Part shown: one piece after another, positions 11,419-23,236 of the stretch
Numbering within the stretch: the first letter of the stretch is position 1
Layout of the letters: each line of letters begins with the position of its first letter
Source: Aplidium turbinatum
Lineage: Eukaryota > Chordata > Ascidiacea > Aplousobranchia > Polyclinidae
Reading direction: 5' to 3'
NCBI GenBank assembly: GCA_918807975.1
Contig: OU964921.1
Coordinates: forward strand, 18,750,498 to 18,814,497
DNA length: 64,000 nt
Notes under the pieces: model-generated
Seen by the model: only the letters and a program-made list of their open reading frames with translations
Told to the model about the DNA's origin: nothing
The model's database searches: none
Translations under genes and position numbers: made by a program

Positions 11419-13044
11419 TTAGATAGTTTCGCAAAAAAAAATTATTTTTCACTGTATGAAATGTCTTGGAAATAGTTTTTTGAAAAGACAAGTTTTTTTC
11501 AATGATGTTCACTTTTAGTACGTAACAAAACTTTCTTAGACAATTTTTAATGACGTTAGTTCCAAACTAAAAGAATTAGATAGTTTCCCAAAAAAAAGTT
11601 ATTTTTTACTGTATGAAATGTCTTAGAAAAATTTTTGAAAAATTTTTTGAAAAGACAATTTTTTTTCAATAATGTTCACTTTTGGTACGTAAAAAAACTT
11701 TCTTAGACAATTTTTAATGACGTTAGTTCCAAACTAAAAGAATTAGATAGTTTTGCAAAAAAAAATTATTTTTCACTGTATGAAATGTCTTAGAAAAGTT
11801 TTTGAAAATTTTTTTTGAAAAGACAATTTTTTTTCAATAATGTTCACTTTTGGTACGTAAAAAAACTTTCTTAGACAATTTTTAATGACATTAGTTCCAA
11901 ACTAAAAGAATTAGATAGTTTCGCAAAAAAAAAATTATTTTTCACTGTATGAAATGTCTTGGAAAAAGTTTTTTGAAAAGACAAGTTTTTTTCAATGATG
12001 TTCACTTTTAGTACGTAACAAAACTTTCTTAGACAATTTTTAATGACGTTAGTTCCAAACAAAAAGAATTAGATAGTTTCGCAAAAAAAAATTATTTTTC
12101 ACTGTATGAAATGTCTTGGAAAAATTTTTTTAAAAAGACATTTTTTTTTTCAATAATGTTCACTTTTAGTACGTAAAAAAACTTTCTTAGACAATTTTTA
12201 ATGACGTTAGTTCCAAACTAAAAGAATTGGATAGTTTCACAAAAAAAATTATTTTTCACTGTATGATTTGTCTTAGAAAAGCTTTTGAAAATTTTTTTTG
12301 AAAACACAATTTTTTTCAATAATGTTCACTTTTAGTACGTAAATAAACTTTCTTTGGCAATTTTTAATGACGTTAGTTCCAAACTAAACGAATTAGATAG
12401 TTTTGCAAAAAAAAAAAGTTTTTCACTGTATGAAATGTTTTTAAAAAATTTGTTTGAAAAGACAATTTTTTTTCAATAATGTTCACTTTTAGTACGTAAA
12501 TAAACTTCCTTAGACAATTTTTAATGACGTTAGTTCCAAACTAAAAGAATTAGATAGTTTCGCAAAAAAAAATTAATTTTCACTGTATGAAATGTCTTAG
12601 AAAAATTTCTGAAAAATTTCTTTGATAAGACAATTTTTTTTCAATAATGTTCACCTTTAGTACGTAAAAAAACTTTCTTAGACAATTTTTAATGACGTTA
12701 GTTCCAAACTAAAAGAATTAGATAGTTTTCCAAAAAAAAAAAAAGTTTTTCACTGTATGAAATGGTTTTGAAAAATTATTTTAAAAAGACAATTTTTTTT
12801 CAATATTGTTCACTTTTAGTACGTAACAAAACTTTCTTAGACAATTTTTAATGACGTTCGTTCCAAACTAAAAGAATTAGATAGTTTCGCAAAAAAAATT
12901 ATTTTTTACTGTATGAAATGTTTTTGAAAAATTTTTGAAAAATTTTTTTGAAAAGACAATTTTTTTTCAATAATGTTCACTTTTAGTACGTAAATAAACT
13001 TTCTTAGACAATTTTTAATGACGTTAGTTCCAAACTAAAAGAAT
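11262..13044. repeat. Eleven-monomer block, single copy; paralog of the 56,554-60,458 pair
   Basis: The units here recur in order at 56,554 and 58,507. The shared rare marker ATGATTTGTC lies at 12,263, 57,556 and 59,508; TTTCAATATTGTTC near 12,800, 58,262 and 60,215. Compared with the 57-kb copies this one lacks the GTCCTTGAAA monomer after the TTTTGC unit. The unit there has a hybrid tail, ACGTAAATAAACTTCC, combining the AAATAAAC state with the TTCC state, which fits loss by exchange or conversion. Confidence 0.88.
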
Positions 13045-16000
13045 TAGATAGTTTCGCAAAAAAAAAATTATTTTTCACTGTATGAAATGTCTTAGAAAAA
13101 CTTCTGAAAAATTTCTTTGAAAAGACAATTTTTTTTCAATAATGTTCACTTTTAGTACGTAAATAAACTTTCTTAGACAATTTTTAATGACGTTAGTTCC
13201 AAACTAAAAGAATTAGATAGTTTCGCAAAAAAAAATTGCTTTTCACTGTATGAAATGTCTTAGAAAAACTTCTGAAAAATTTCTTTGAAAAGACAATTTT
13301 TTTTCAATAATGTTCACTTTTAGTACGTAAAAAAGCTTTCTTAGACAATTTTTAATGACGTTAGTTCCAAACTAAAAGAATTAGATAGTTTAGCAAAAAA
13401 AAATTATTTTTCACGGTATGAAATGTCTTAGAAAAGTTTTTGAAAATTTTTTTTGAAAAGACAATTTTTTTTTAATAATGTTCACTTTTAGTACGTAAAA
13501 AAGCTTTCTTAGACAATTTTTAATGACGTTAGTTCCAAACTAAAAGAATTAGATAGTTTCGCAAAAAAAAATTATTTTTCACGGTATGAAATGTCTTGGA
13601 AAAAGTTTTTTGAAAAGACAAGTTTTTTTCAATGATGTTCACTTTTAGTACGTAACAAAACTTTCTTAGACAATTTTTAATGACGTTAGTTCCAAACTAA
13701 AAGAATTAGAGAGTTTTGCAAAAAAAATTATTTTTTACTGCATGAAATGTCTTGAAAAAGTTTTTGAGAAACTTTTGAAAAAGACAATTTTTTTCAATAA
13801 TGTTCACTTTAGTACGTAAAAAAACTTTCTTAGACAATTTTTAATGACGTTAGTTTCAAACTAAAAGAATTAGATTGTTTCGCAAAAAAAAATTATTTTT
13901 CACTGTATGAAATGTCATAGAAAAGTTTTTGAAAAATTTTTTTGAAAAGGCAATTTTTTTTTAATAATGTTCACTTTTAGTACGTAAAAAAACTTTCTTA
14001 GACAATTTTTAATGACGTTAGTTCCAAACTAAAAGAATTAGATAGTTTCGCAAAAAAAAATTATTTTGCACAGTATGAAATGTCTTGGAAAAAGTTTTTT
14101 GAAAAGACAAGTTTTTTTCAATGATGTTCACTTTTAGTACGTAACAAAACTTTCTTAGACAATTTTTAATGACGTTAGTTCCAAACTAAAAGAATTAGAT
14201 AGTTTCCCAAAAAAAAATTATTTTTTACTGTATGAAATGTCTTAGAAAAATTTTTGAAAAATTTTTTTGAAAAGACAATTTTTTTTCAATAATGTTCACT
14301 TTTAGTTCGTAAATAAACTTTCTTAGACAATTTTTAATGACGTTAGTTCCAAACTAAAAGAATTAGAGAGTTTTGCAAAAAAAATTATTTTTTACTGTAT
14401 GAAATGTCTTGAAAAAGTTTTTGAGAAACTTTTGAAAAAGACAATTTTTTTCAATAATGTTCACTTTAGTACGTAAAAAAACTTTCTTAGACAATTTTTA
14501 ATGACGTTAGTTTCAAACTAAAAGAATTAGATTGTTTCGCAAAAAAAAATTATTTTTCACTGTATGAAATGTCATAGAAAAGTTTTTGAAAAATTTTTTT
14601 AAAAAGGCAATTTTTTTTTAATAATGTTCACTTTTAGTACGTAAAAAAACTTTCTTAGACAATTTTTAATGACGTTAGTTTCAAACTAAAAGAATTAGAT
14701 AGTTTCGCAAAAAAAAAATTATTTTTCACTGTATGAAATGTCTTAGAAAAACTTCTGAAAAATTTCTTTGAAAAGACAATTTTTTTTCAATAATGTTCAC
14801 TTTTAGTACGTAAATAAACTTTCTTAGACAATTTTTAATGACGTTAGTTCCAAACTAAAAGAATTAGATAGTTTCGCAAAAAAAAATTGCTTTTCACTGT
14901 ATGAAATGTCTTAGAAAAACTTCTGAAAAATTTCTTTGAAAAGACAATTTTTTTTCAATAATGTTCACTTTTAGTACGTAAAAAAGCTTTCTTAGACAAT
15001 TTTTAATGACGTTAGTTCCAAACTAAAAGAATTAGATAGTTTAGCAAAAAAAAATTATTTTTCACGGTATGAAATGTCTTAGAAAAGTTTTTGAAAATTT
15101 TTTTTGAAAAGACAATTTTTTTTTAATAATGTTCACTTTTAGTACGTAAAAAAGCTTTCTTAGACAATTTTTAATGACGTTAGTTCCAAACTAAAAGAAT
15201 TAGATAGTTTCGCAAAAAAAAATTATTTTTCACGGTATGAAATGTCTTGGAAAAAGTTTTTTGAAAAGACAAGTTTCTTTCAATGATGTTCACTTTTAGT
15301 ACGTAACAAAACTTTCTTAGACAATTTTTAATGACGTTAGTTCCAAACTAAAAGAATTAGAGAGTTTTGCAAAAAAAATTATTTTTTACTGCATGAAATG
15401 TCTTGAAAAAGTTTTTGAGAAACTTTTGAAAAAGACAATTTTTTTCAATAATGTTCACTTTAGTACGTAAAAAAACTTTCTTAGACAATTTTTAATGACG
15501 TTAGTTTCAAACTAAAAGAATTAGATTGTTTCGCAAAAAAAAATTATTTTTCACTGTATGAAATGTCATAGAAAAGTTTTTGAAAAATTTTTTTGAAAAG
15601 GCAATTTTTTTTTAATAATGTTCACTTTTAGTACGTAAAAAAACTTTCTTAGACAATTTTTAATGACGTTAGTTCCAAACTAAAAGAATTAGATAGTTTC
15701 GCAAAAAAAAATTATTTTGCACAGTATGAAATGTCTTGGAAAAAGTTTTTTGAAAAGACAAGTTTTTTTCAATGATGTTCACTTTTAGTACGTAACAAAA
15801 CTTTCTTAGACAATTTTTAATGACGTTAGTTCCAAACTAAAAGAATTAGATAGTTTCCCAAAAAAAAATTATTTTTTACTGTATGAAATGTCTTAGAAAA
15901 ATTTTTGAAAAATTTTTTTGAAAAGACAATTTTTTTTCAATAATGTTCACTTTTAGTTCGTAAATAAACTTTCTTAGACAATTTTTAATGACGTTAGTTC

Positions 16001-18502
16001 TAAACTAAAAGAATTAGAGAGTTTTGCAAAAAAAATTATTTTTTACTGTATGAAATGTCTTGAAAAAGTTTTTGAGAAACTTTTGAAAAAGACAATTTTT
16101 TTCAATAATGTTCACTTTAGTACGTAAAAAAACTTTCTTAGACAATTTTTAATGACGTTAGTTTCAAACTAAAAGAATTAGATTGTTTCGCAAAAAAAAA
16201 TTATTTTTCACTGTATGAAATGTCATAGAAAAGTTTTTGAAAAATTTTTTTAAAAAGGCAATTTTTTTTTAATAATGTTCACTTTTAGTACGTAAAAAAA
16301 CTTTCTTAGACAATTTTTAATGACGTTAGTTCCAAACTAAAAGAATTAGATAGTTTCGCAAAAAAAAAATTATTTTTCACTGTATGAAATGTCTTAGAAA
16401 AACTTCTGAAAAATTTCTTTGAAAAGACAATTTTTTTTCAATAATGTTCACTTTTAGTACGTAAATAAACTTTCTTAGACAATTTTTAATGACGTTAGTT
16501 CCAAACTAAAAGAATTAGATAGTTTCGCAAAAAAAAATTGCTTTTCACTGTATGAAATGTCTTAGAAAAACTTCTGAAAAATTTCTTTGAAAAGACAATT
16601 TTTTTTCAATAATGTTCACTTTTAGTACGTAAAAAAGCTTTCTTAGACAATTTTTAATGACGTTAGTTCCAAACTAAAAGAATTAGATAGTTTAGCAAAA
16701 AAAAATTATTTTTCACGGTATGAAATGTCTTAGAAAAGTTTTTGAAAATTTTTTTTGAAAAGACAATTTTTTTTTAATAATGTTCACTTTTAGTACGTAA
16801 AAAAGCTTTCTTAGACAATTTTTAATGACGTTTGTTCCAAACTAAAAGAATTAGATAGTTTCGCAAAAAAAAATTATTTTTCACTGTATGAAATGTCTTG
16901 GAAAAAGTTTTTTGAAAAGACAAGTTTTTTTCAATGATGTTCACTTTTAGTACGTAACAAAACTTTCTTAGACAATTTTTAATGACGTTAGTTCCAAACT
17001 AAAAGAATTAGAGAGTTTTGCAAAAAAAATTATTTTTTACTGCATGAACTGTCTTGAAAAAGTTTTTGAGAAACTTTTGAAAAAGACAATTTTTTTCAAT
17101 AATGTTCACTTTAGTACGTAAAAAAACTTTCTTAGACAATTTTTAATGACGTTAGTTTCAAACTAAAAGAATTAGATTGTTTCGCAAAAAAAAATTATTT
17201 TTCACTGTATGAAATGTCATAGAAAAGTTTTTGAAAAATTTTTTTGAAAAGGCAATTTTTTTTTAATAATGTTCACTTTTAGTACGTAAAAAAACTTTCT
17301 TAGACAATTTTTAATGACGTTAGTTCCAAACTAAAAGAATTAGATAGTTTCGCAAAAAAAAATTATTTTGCACAGTATGAAATGTCTTGGAAAAAGTTTT
17401 TTGAAAAGACAAGTTTTTTTCAATGATGTTCACTTTTAGTACGTAACAAAACTTTCTTAGACAATTTTTAATGACGTTAGTTCCAAACTAAAAGAATTAG
17501 ATAGTTTCCCAAAAAAAAATTATTTTTTACTGTATGAAATGTCTTAGAAAAATTTTTGAAAAATTTTTTTGAAAAGACAATTTTTTTTCAATAATGTTCA
17601 CTTTTAGTTCGTAAATAAACTTTCTTAGACAATTTTTAATGACGTTAGTTCCAAACTAAAAGAATTAGAGAGTTTTGCAAAAAAAATTATTTTTTACTGT
17701 ATGAAATGTCTTGAAAAAGTTTTTGAGAAACTTTTGAAAAAGACAATTTTTTTCAATAATGTTCACTTTAGTACGTAAGAAAACTTTCTTAGACAATTTT
17801 TAATGACGTTAGTTTCAAACTAAAAGAATTAGATTGTTTCGCAAAAAAAAATTATTTTTCACTGTATGAAATGTCATAGAAAAGTTTTTGAAAAATTTTT
17901 TTGAAAAGGCAATTTTTTTTTAATAATGTTCACTTTTAGTACGTAAAAAAACTTTCTTAGACAATTTTTAATGACGTTAGTTCCAAACTAAAAGAATTAG
18001 ATAGTTTCGCAAAAAAAAAAATATTTTTCACTGTATGAAATGTCTTAGAAAAACTTCTGAAAAATTTCTTTGAAAAGACAATTTTTTTTCAATAATGTTC
18101 ACTTTTAGTACGTAAATAAACTTTCTTAGACAATTTTTAATGACGTTAGTTCCAAACTAAAAGAATTAGATAGTTTCACAAAAAAAAATTGCTTTTCACT
18201 GTATGAAATGTCTTAGAAAAACTTCTGAAAAATTTCTTTGAAAAGACAATTTTTTTTCAATAATGTTCACTTTTAGTACGTAAAAAAGCTTTCTTAGACA
18301 ATTTTTAATGACGTTAGTTCCAAACTAAAAGAATTAGATAGTTTAGCAAAAAAAAATTATTTTTCACGGTATGAAATGTCTTAGAAAAGTTTTTGAAAAT
18401 TTTTTTTGAAAAGACAATTTTTTTTTAATAATGTTCACTTTTAGTACGTAAAAAAGCTTTCTTAGACAATTTTTAATGACGTTAGTTCCAAACTAAAAGA
18501 AT
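13045..18502. repeat. 1,651-bp ten-monomer higher-order repeat, 3.3 copies
   Basis: Copies are 13,045-14,695, 14,696-16,346, 16,347-17,997 and a partial 17,998-18,502 (three units). The TTTAGC marker recurs at 13,383, 15,034, 16,685 and 18,336, exactly 1,651 bp apart. Unit lengths, from the TTTAGC unit: 168, 157, 164, 168, 157, 168, 164, 168, 169 and 168 bp, summing to 1,651. Copies differ by scattered single changes (for example a TTTGTTCC near 16,832 and CACTGTATG instead of CACGGTATG near 16,883). Units 3-4 and 7-8 are themselves a repeated GAGAG-TTG pair, so the HOR has internal dimer structure. It ends at 18,503, where a GCACAG unit replaces the expected CACGG unit. Confidence 0.97.
13382..13549. 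repeat. Reference long-class monomer (168 bp)
   Basis: This is a typical long unit. It differs from the short class mainly by an added ~10 bp A/T block: after GTCTTAGAAAAG it has TTTTTGAAAA followed by a second T run before GAAAAGAC. The extra block looks like a local duplication of the AAAAATTTTTG type. Long units usually carry CTTAG rather than CTTGG. The individual unit carries TTTAGC where most have TTTCGC, and CACGGTATG, which mark it as unit 1 of the 1,651-bp HOR. Measured long units range from 164 to 170 bp. Confidence 0.93.
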
Positions 18503-21500
18503 TAGATAGTTTCGCAAAAAAAAATTATTTTGCACAGTATGAAATGTCTTGGAAAAATTTTTTTGAAAAGACAATTTTTTTTCAATAATGTTCACTTTTG
18601 GTACGTAACAAAACTTCCTTAGATGATTTTTAATGACGTTAGTTCCAAACTAAAAGAATTAGATAGTTTCGCAAAAAAAAATTATTTTTCACTGTATGAA
18701 ATGTCTTAGAAAAAATTTTGAAAAATTTGTTTGAAAACACAATTTTTTTTCGATAATGTTCACTTTTAGTACGTAAAAAATTTTTCTTAGACAATTTTTA
18801 ATGACGTTAGTTCCAAACAAAAAGAATTAGATAGTTTCGCAAAAAAAAATTATTTTTCACGGTATGAAATGTCTTGGAAAAATTTTTTTAAAAAGACAAT
18901 TTTTTTTTCAATAATGTTCACTTTTAGTACGTAAAAAAACTTTCTTAGACAATTTTTAATGACGTTCGTTCCAAACTAAAAGAATTAGATAGTTTCGCAA
19001 AAAAAAATTATTTTTTACTGTATGAAATGTTTTTGAAAAATTTTTGAAAAATTTTTTTGAAAAGACAATTTTTTTTCAATAATGTTCACTTTTAGTACGT
19101 AAATAAACTTTCTTAGACAATTTTTAATGACGTTAGTTCCAAACTAAAAGAATTAGATAGTTTCGCAAAAAAAAATTATTTTTCACTGTATGAAATGTCT
19201 TAGAAAAGTTTTTGAAAAATTTTTTTGAAAAGACAATTTTTTTTCAATAATGTTCACTTTTGGTACGTAAAAAAACTTTCTTAGACAAGTTTTAATGACG
19301 TTAGTTCCAAACTAAAAGAATTAGATAGTTTCGCAAAAAAAAATTAATTTTCACTTTATGAAATGTCTTAGAAAAATTTCTGAAAAATTTCTTTGATAAG
19401 ACAATTTTTTTTCAATAATGTTCACTTTTAGTACGTAAATAAACTTTCTTTGGCAACTTTTAATGACGTTAGTTCCAAACTAAACGAATTAGATAGTTTT
19501 GCAAAAAAAAAAAGTTTTTCACTGTATGAAATGTTTTTAAAAAATTTGTTTGAAAAGACAATTTTTTTTCAATAATGTTCACTTTTAGTACGTTACAAAA
19601 CTTCCTTAGACAATTTTTAATGACGTTAGTTCCAAACTAAAAGAATTAGATGGTTTCGCAAAAAAAAATTATTTTTCACTGTATGAAATGTCCTTGAAAA
19701 ATTTTTGAAAAATTTTTTTGAAAAGACAATTTTTTTTCAATAATGTTCACTTTTAGTACGTAAATAAACTTTCTTTGGCAATTTTTAATGACGTTAGTTC
19801 CAAACTAAACGAATTAGATAGTTTTGCAAAAAAAAAAAGTTTTTCACTGTATGAAATGTTTTTAAAAAATTTGTTTGGAAAGACAATTTTTTTTCAATAA
19901 TGTTCACTTTTAGTACGTTACAAAACTTCCTTAGACAATTTTTAATGACGTTAGTTCCAAACTAAAAGAATTAGATAGTTTCGCAAAAAAAAATTATTTT
20001 TCACTGTATGAAATGTCTTAGAAAAGTTTTTGAAAATTTTTTTTGAAAAGACAATTTTTTTTCAATAATGTTCACTTTTAGTACGTAAAAAAGCTTTCTT
20101 AGACAATTTTTAATGACGTTAGTTCCAGACTAAAAGAATTAGATAGTTTCGCAAAAAAAAATTATTTTTCACGATATGAAATGTCTTGGAAAAAGTTTTT
20201 TGAAAAGACAAGTTTTTTTCAATGATGTTCACTTTTAGTACGTAACAAATCTTTCTTAGACAATTTTTAATGACGTTAGTTCCAAACTAAAAGAATTAGA
20301 TAGTTTCCCAAAAAAAAATTATTTTTTACTGTATGAAATGTCTTAGAAAAATTTTTGAAAAATTTTTTTGAAAAGACAATTTTTTTTCAATAATGTTCAC
20401 TTTTAGTTCGTAAATAAACTTTCTTAGACAATTTTTAATGACGTTAGTTCCAAACTAACAGAATTAGAGAGTTTTGCAAAAAAAATTATTTTTTACTGCA
20501 TGAAATGTCTTAAAAAAGTTTTTGAGAAACTTTTGAAAAAGACAATTTTTTTCAATAATGTTCACTTTTAGTACGTAACAAAACTTCTTTAGATGATTTT
20601 TAATGACGTTAGTTCCAAACTAAAAGAATTAGATAGTTTCGCAAAAACAAATTGTTTTTCACTGTATAAAATGTCTTAGAAAAATTTTTGAAAAATTTTT
20701 TTGAAAACACAATTTTTTTTCGATAATGTTCACTTTTAGTACGTAAAAAAACTTTCTTAGACAATTTTTAATGACATTAGTTCCAAACAAAAAGAATTAG
20801 ATAGTTTCGCAAAAAAAATTATTTTTCACTGTATGAAATGTCTTGGAAAAATTTTTTTAAAAATACAATTTTTTTTCAATAATGTTCACTTTTAGTACGT
20901 AAATAAACTTTCTTAGACAATTTTTAATGACGTTAGTTCCAAACTAAAAGAATTAGATAGTTTCGCAAAAAAAAAATTATTTTTCACAGTATGAAATGTC
21001 TTGGAAAAAGTTTTTTGAAAAGACAAGTTTTTTTCAATGATGTTCACTTTTAGTACGTAAAAAAACTTTCTTAGACAATTTTTAATGACATTAGTTCCAA
21101 ACTAGAAGAATTAGATAGTTTCGCAAAAAAAAATTATTTTTCACTGTATGAAATGTCTTGGAAAAATTTTTTTGAAAAGACAATTTTTTTTCAATAATGT
21201 TCACTTTTAGTACGTAACAAAACTTTCTTAGACAATTTTTAATGACGTTCGTTCCAAACTAAAAGAATTAGATAGTTTCGCAAAAAAAAATTATTTTTTA
21301 CTGTATGAAATGTTTTTGAAAAATTTTTGAAAAATTTTTTTGAAAAGACAATTTTTTTTCAATAATGTTCACATTTAGTACGTAAATAAACTTTCTTAGA
21401 CAATTTTTAATGACGTTAGTTCCAAACTAAAAGAATTAGATAGTTTCGCAAAAAAAAATTATTTTTCACTGTATGAAATGTCTTAGAAAAACTTCTGAAA

Positions 21501-22096
21501 AATTTCTTTGAAAAGACAATTTTTTTTCAATAATGTTCACTTTTAGTACGTAAAAAAGCTTTCTTAGACAATTTTTAATGACGTTAGTTCCAAACTAAAA
21601 GAATTAGATAGTTTCGCAAAAAAAAATTATTTTTCACTGTATGAAATGTCTTAGAAAAGTTTTTGAAAATTTTTTTTGAAAAGACAATTTTTTTTCAATA
21701 ATGTTCACTTTTAGTACGTAAAAAAGCTTTCTTAGACAATTTTTAATGACGTTAGTTCCAAACTAAAAGAATTAGATAGTTTCGCAAAAAAAAATTATTT
21801 TTCACGGTATGAAATGTCTTGGAAAAATTTTTTGAAAAGACAAGTTTTTTTCAATGATGTTCACTTTTAGTATGTAACAAAACTTTCTTAGACAATTTTT
21901 AATGACGTTAGTTCCAAACTAAAAGAATTAGATAGTTTCCCAAAAAAAAATTATTTTTTACTGTATGAAATGTCTTAGAGAAAATTTTGAAAAATATTTT
22001 TGAAAAGACAATTTTTTTTCAATAATGTTCACTTTTAGTTCGTAAATAAACTTTCTTAGACAATTTTTAATGACGTTAGTTCCAAACTAAAAGAAT
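18503..22096. repeat. Mosaic satellite segment with a two-monomer duplication
   Basis: This holds pieces of several modules: a GCACAG unit with ACTTCCTTAGATG (as at 1,129 and 62,111), a unit with TTAGACAAGTTTTAATG, a TTAATTTTC unit, then TTTTGC units at 19,490 and 19,815. These two begin a 325-bp, two-monomer tandem repeat. A TTTCCC unit and a hybrid GAGAG unit (20,465-20,629) follow, then pieces matching 1-629 (AAACTAGAAG near 21,105). No single long period fits the stretch. Confidence 0.82.
20465..20629. repeat. Chimeric GAGAG monomer
   Basis: The head is a GAGAG-type unit (CTGCATG, TTTTTGAGAAAC), but the tail reads TTTTAGTACGTAACAAAACTTCTTTAGATG, a state that belongs to another subfamily. 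GAGAG units normally end ACTTTAGTACG and TTTCAAAC and are followed by a TTG unit; here the next unit carries AAAAACAAATTG instead. This looks like an exchange product within a monomer. Confidence 0.75.
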
Positions 22097-23236
22097 TAGG
22101 GAGTTTTGCCAAAATAAATTATTTTTTACTGCATGAAATGTCTTGGAAAAGTTTTTGAAAAACTTTTGAAAAAGACAATTTTTTTCAATAATGTTCACTT
22201 TAGTACGTAAAAAAACTTTCTTAGACAATTTTTAATGACTTTAGTTTCAAACTAAAAGAATTAGATTGTTTCGCAAAAAAAAATTATTTTTCACTGTATG
22301 AAATGTTTTACAAAATTTTTGAAAAATTTTTTTGAAAAGACAATTTTTTTTTCAATAATGTTCACTTTTAGTACGTAAAAAAACTTTCTAAGACAATTTT
22401 TAATGACAGTAGTTCCAAACTAAAAGAATTAGATAGTTTCGCAAAAAAAAATTATTTTTCACTATGTGAAATGTCTTAGAAAATCTTTTGAAAAATTTTT
22501 TTAAAAAGACAATTTTTTTACAATAATGTTCACTTTTAGTACGTAAAAAAACTTTCTTAGACAATTTTTAATGACGTTAGTTCCAAACTAAAAGAATTAG
22601 ATTGTTTCGCAAAAAAAAATTATTTTTCACTGTATGAAATGTCTTGGAAAAATTTTTTTGAAAAGACAATTTTTTTTCAATAATGTTCACTTTTAGTACG
22701 TAACAAAACTTCTTTAGATGATTTTTAATGACGTTAGTTCCAAACTAAAAGAATTAGATAGTTTCGCAAAAACAAATTGTTTTTCACTGTATGAAATGTC
22801 TTAGAAAAATTTTTGAAAAATTTTTTTGAAAACACAGATTTTTTTTCGATAATGTTCACTTTTAGTACGTAAAAAAATTTTTTAGAAAATTTTTAATGAC
22901 ATTAGTTCCAAACAAAAAGAATTAGATAGTTTCGCAAAAAAAATTATTTTTCACTGTATGAAATGTCTTGGAAAATTTTTTTTAAAAATACAATTTTTTT
23001 TCAATAATGTTCACTTTTAGTACGTAAATAAACTTTCTTAGACAATTTTTAATGACGTTAGTTCCAAACTAAAAGAATTAGATAGTTTCGCAAAAAAAAA
23101 ATTTTTTTTCACTGTATGAAATGTCTTGGAAAATGTTTTTTGAAAAGACAAGTTTTTTTCAATGATGTTCACTTTTAGTACGTAAAAAAGCTTTCTTAGA
23201 CAATTTTTAATGACGTTAGTTCCAAACTAAAAGAAT
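22097..23236. repeat. Second copy of the TAGGGAG block
   Basis: Paired with 10,279-11,418 at offset 11,818. It is preceded by a TTTCCC unit, unlike the left copy. A small difference is CACTATGTG in the third unit near 22,462, where the left copy has TACTGTATG and the 25.2-kb copy has CACTCTGTG. Confidence 0.86.

Noticed and set aside
11871-12062. A 63-residue open frame on the minus strand
   Set aside because: It lies wholly inside satellite monomers, begins at a TTG rather than ATG, and its end repeats its own beginning (FGTNVIKN-like and LELMSLKIV are the same stretch of neighbouring units). It is chance read-through of repeat DNA, with no ribosome-binding or domain evidence.
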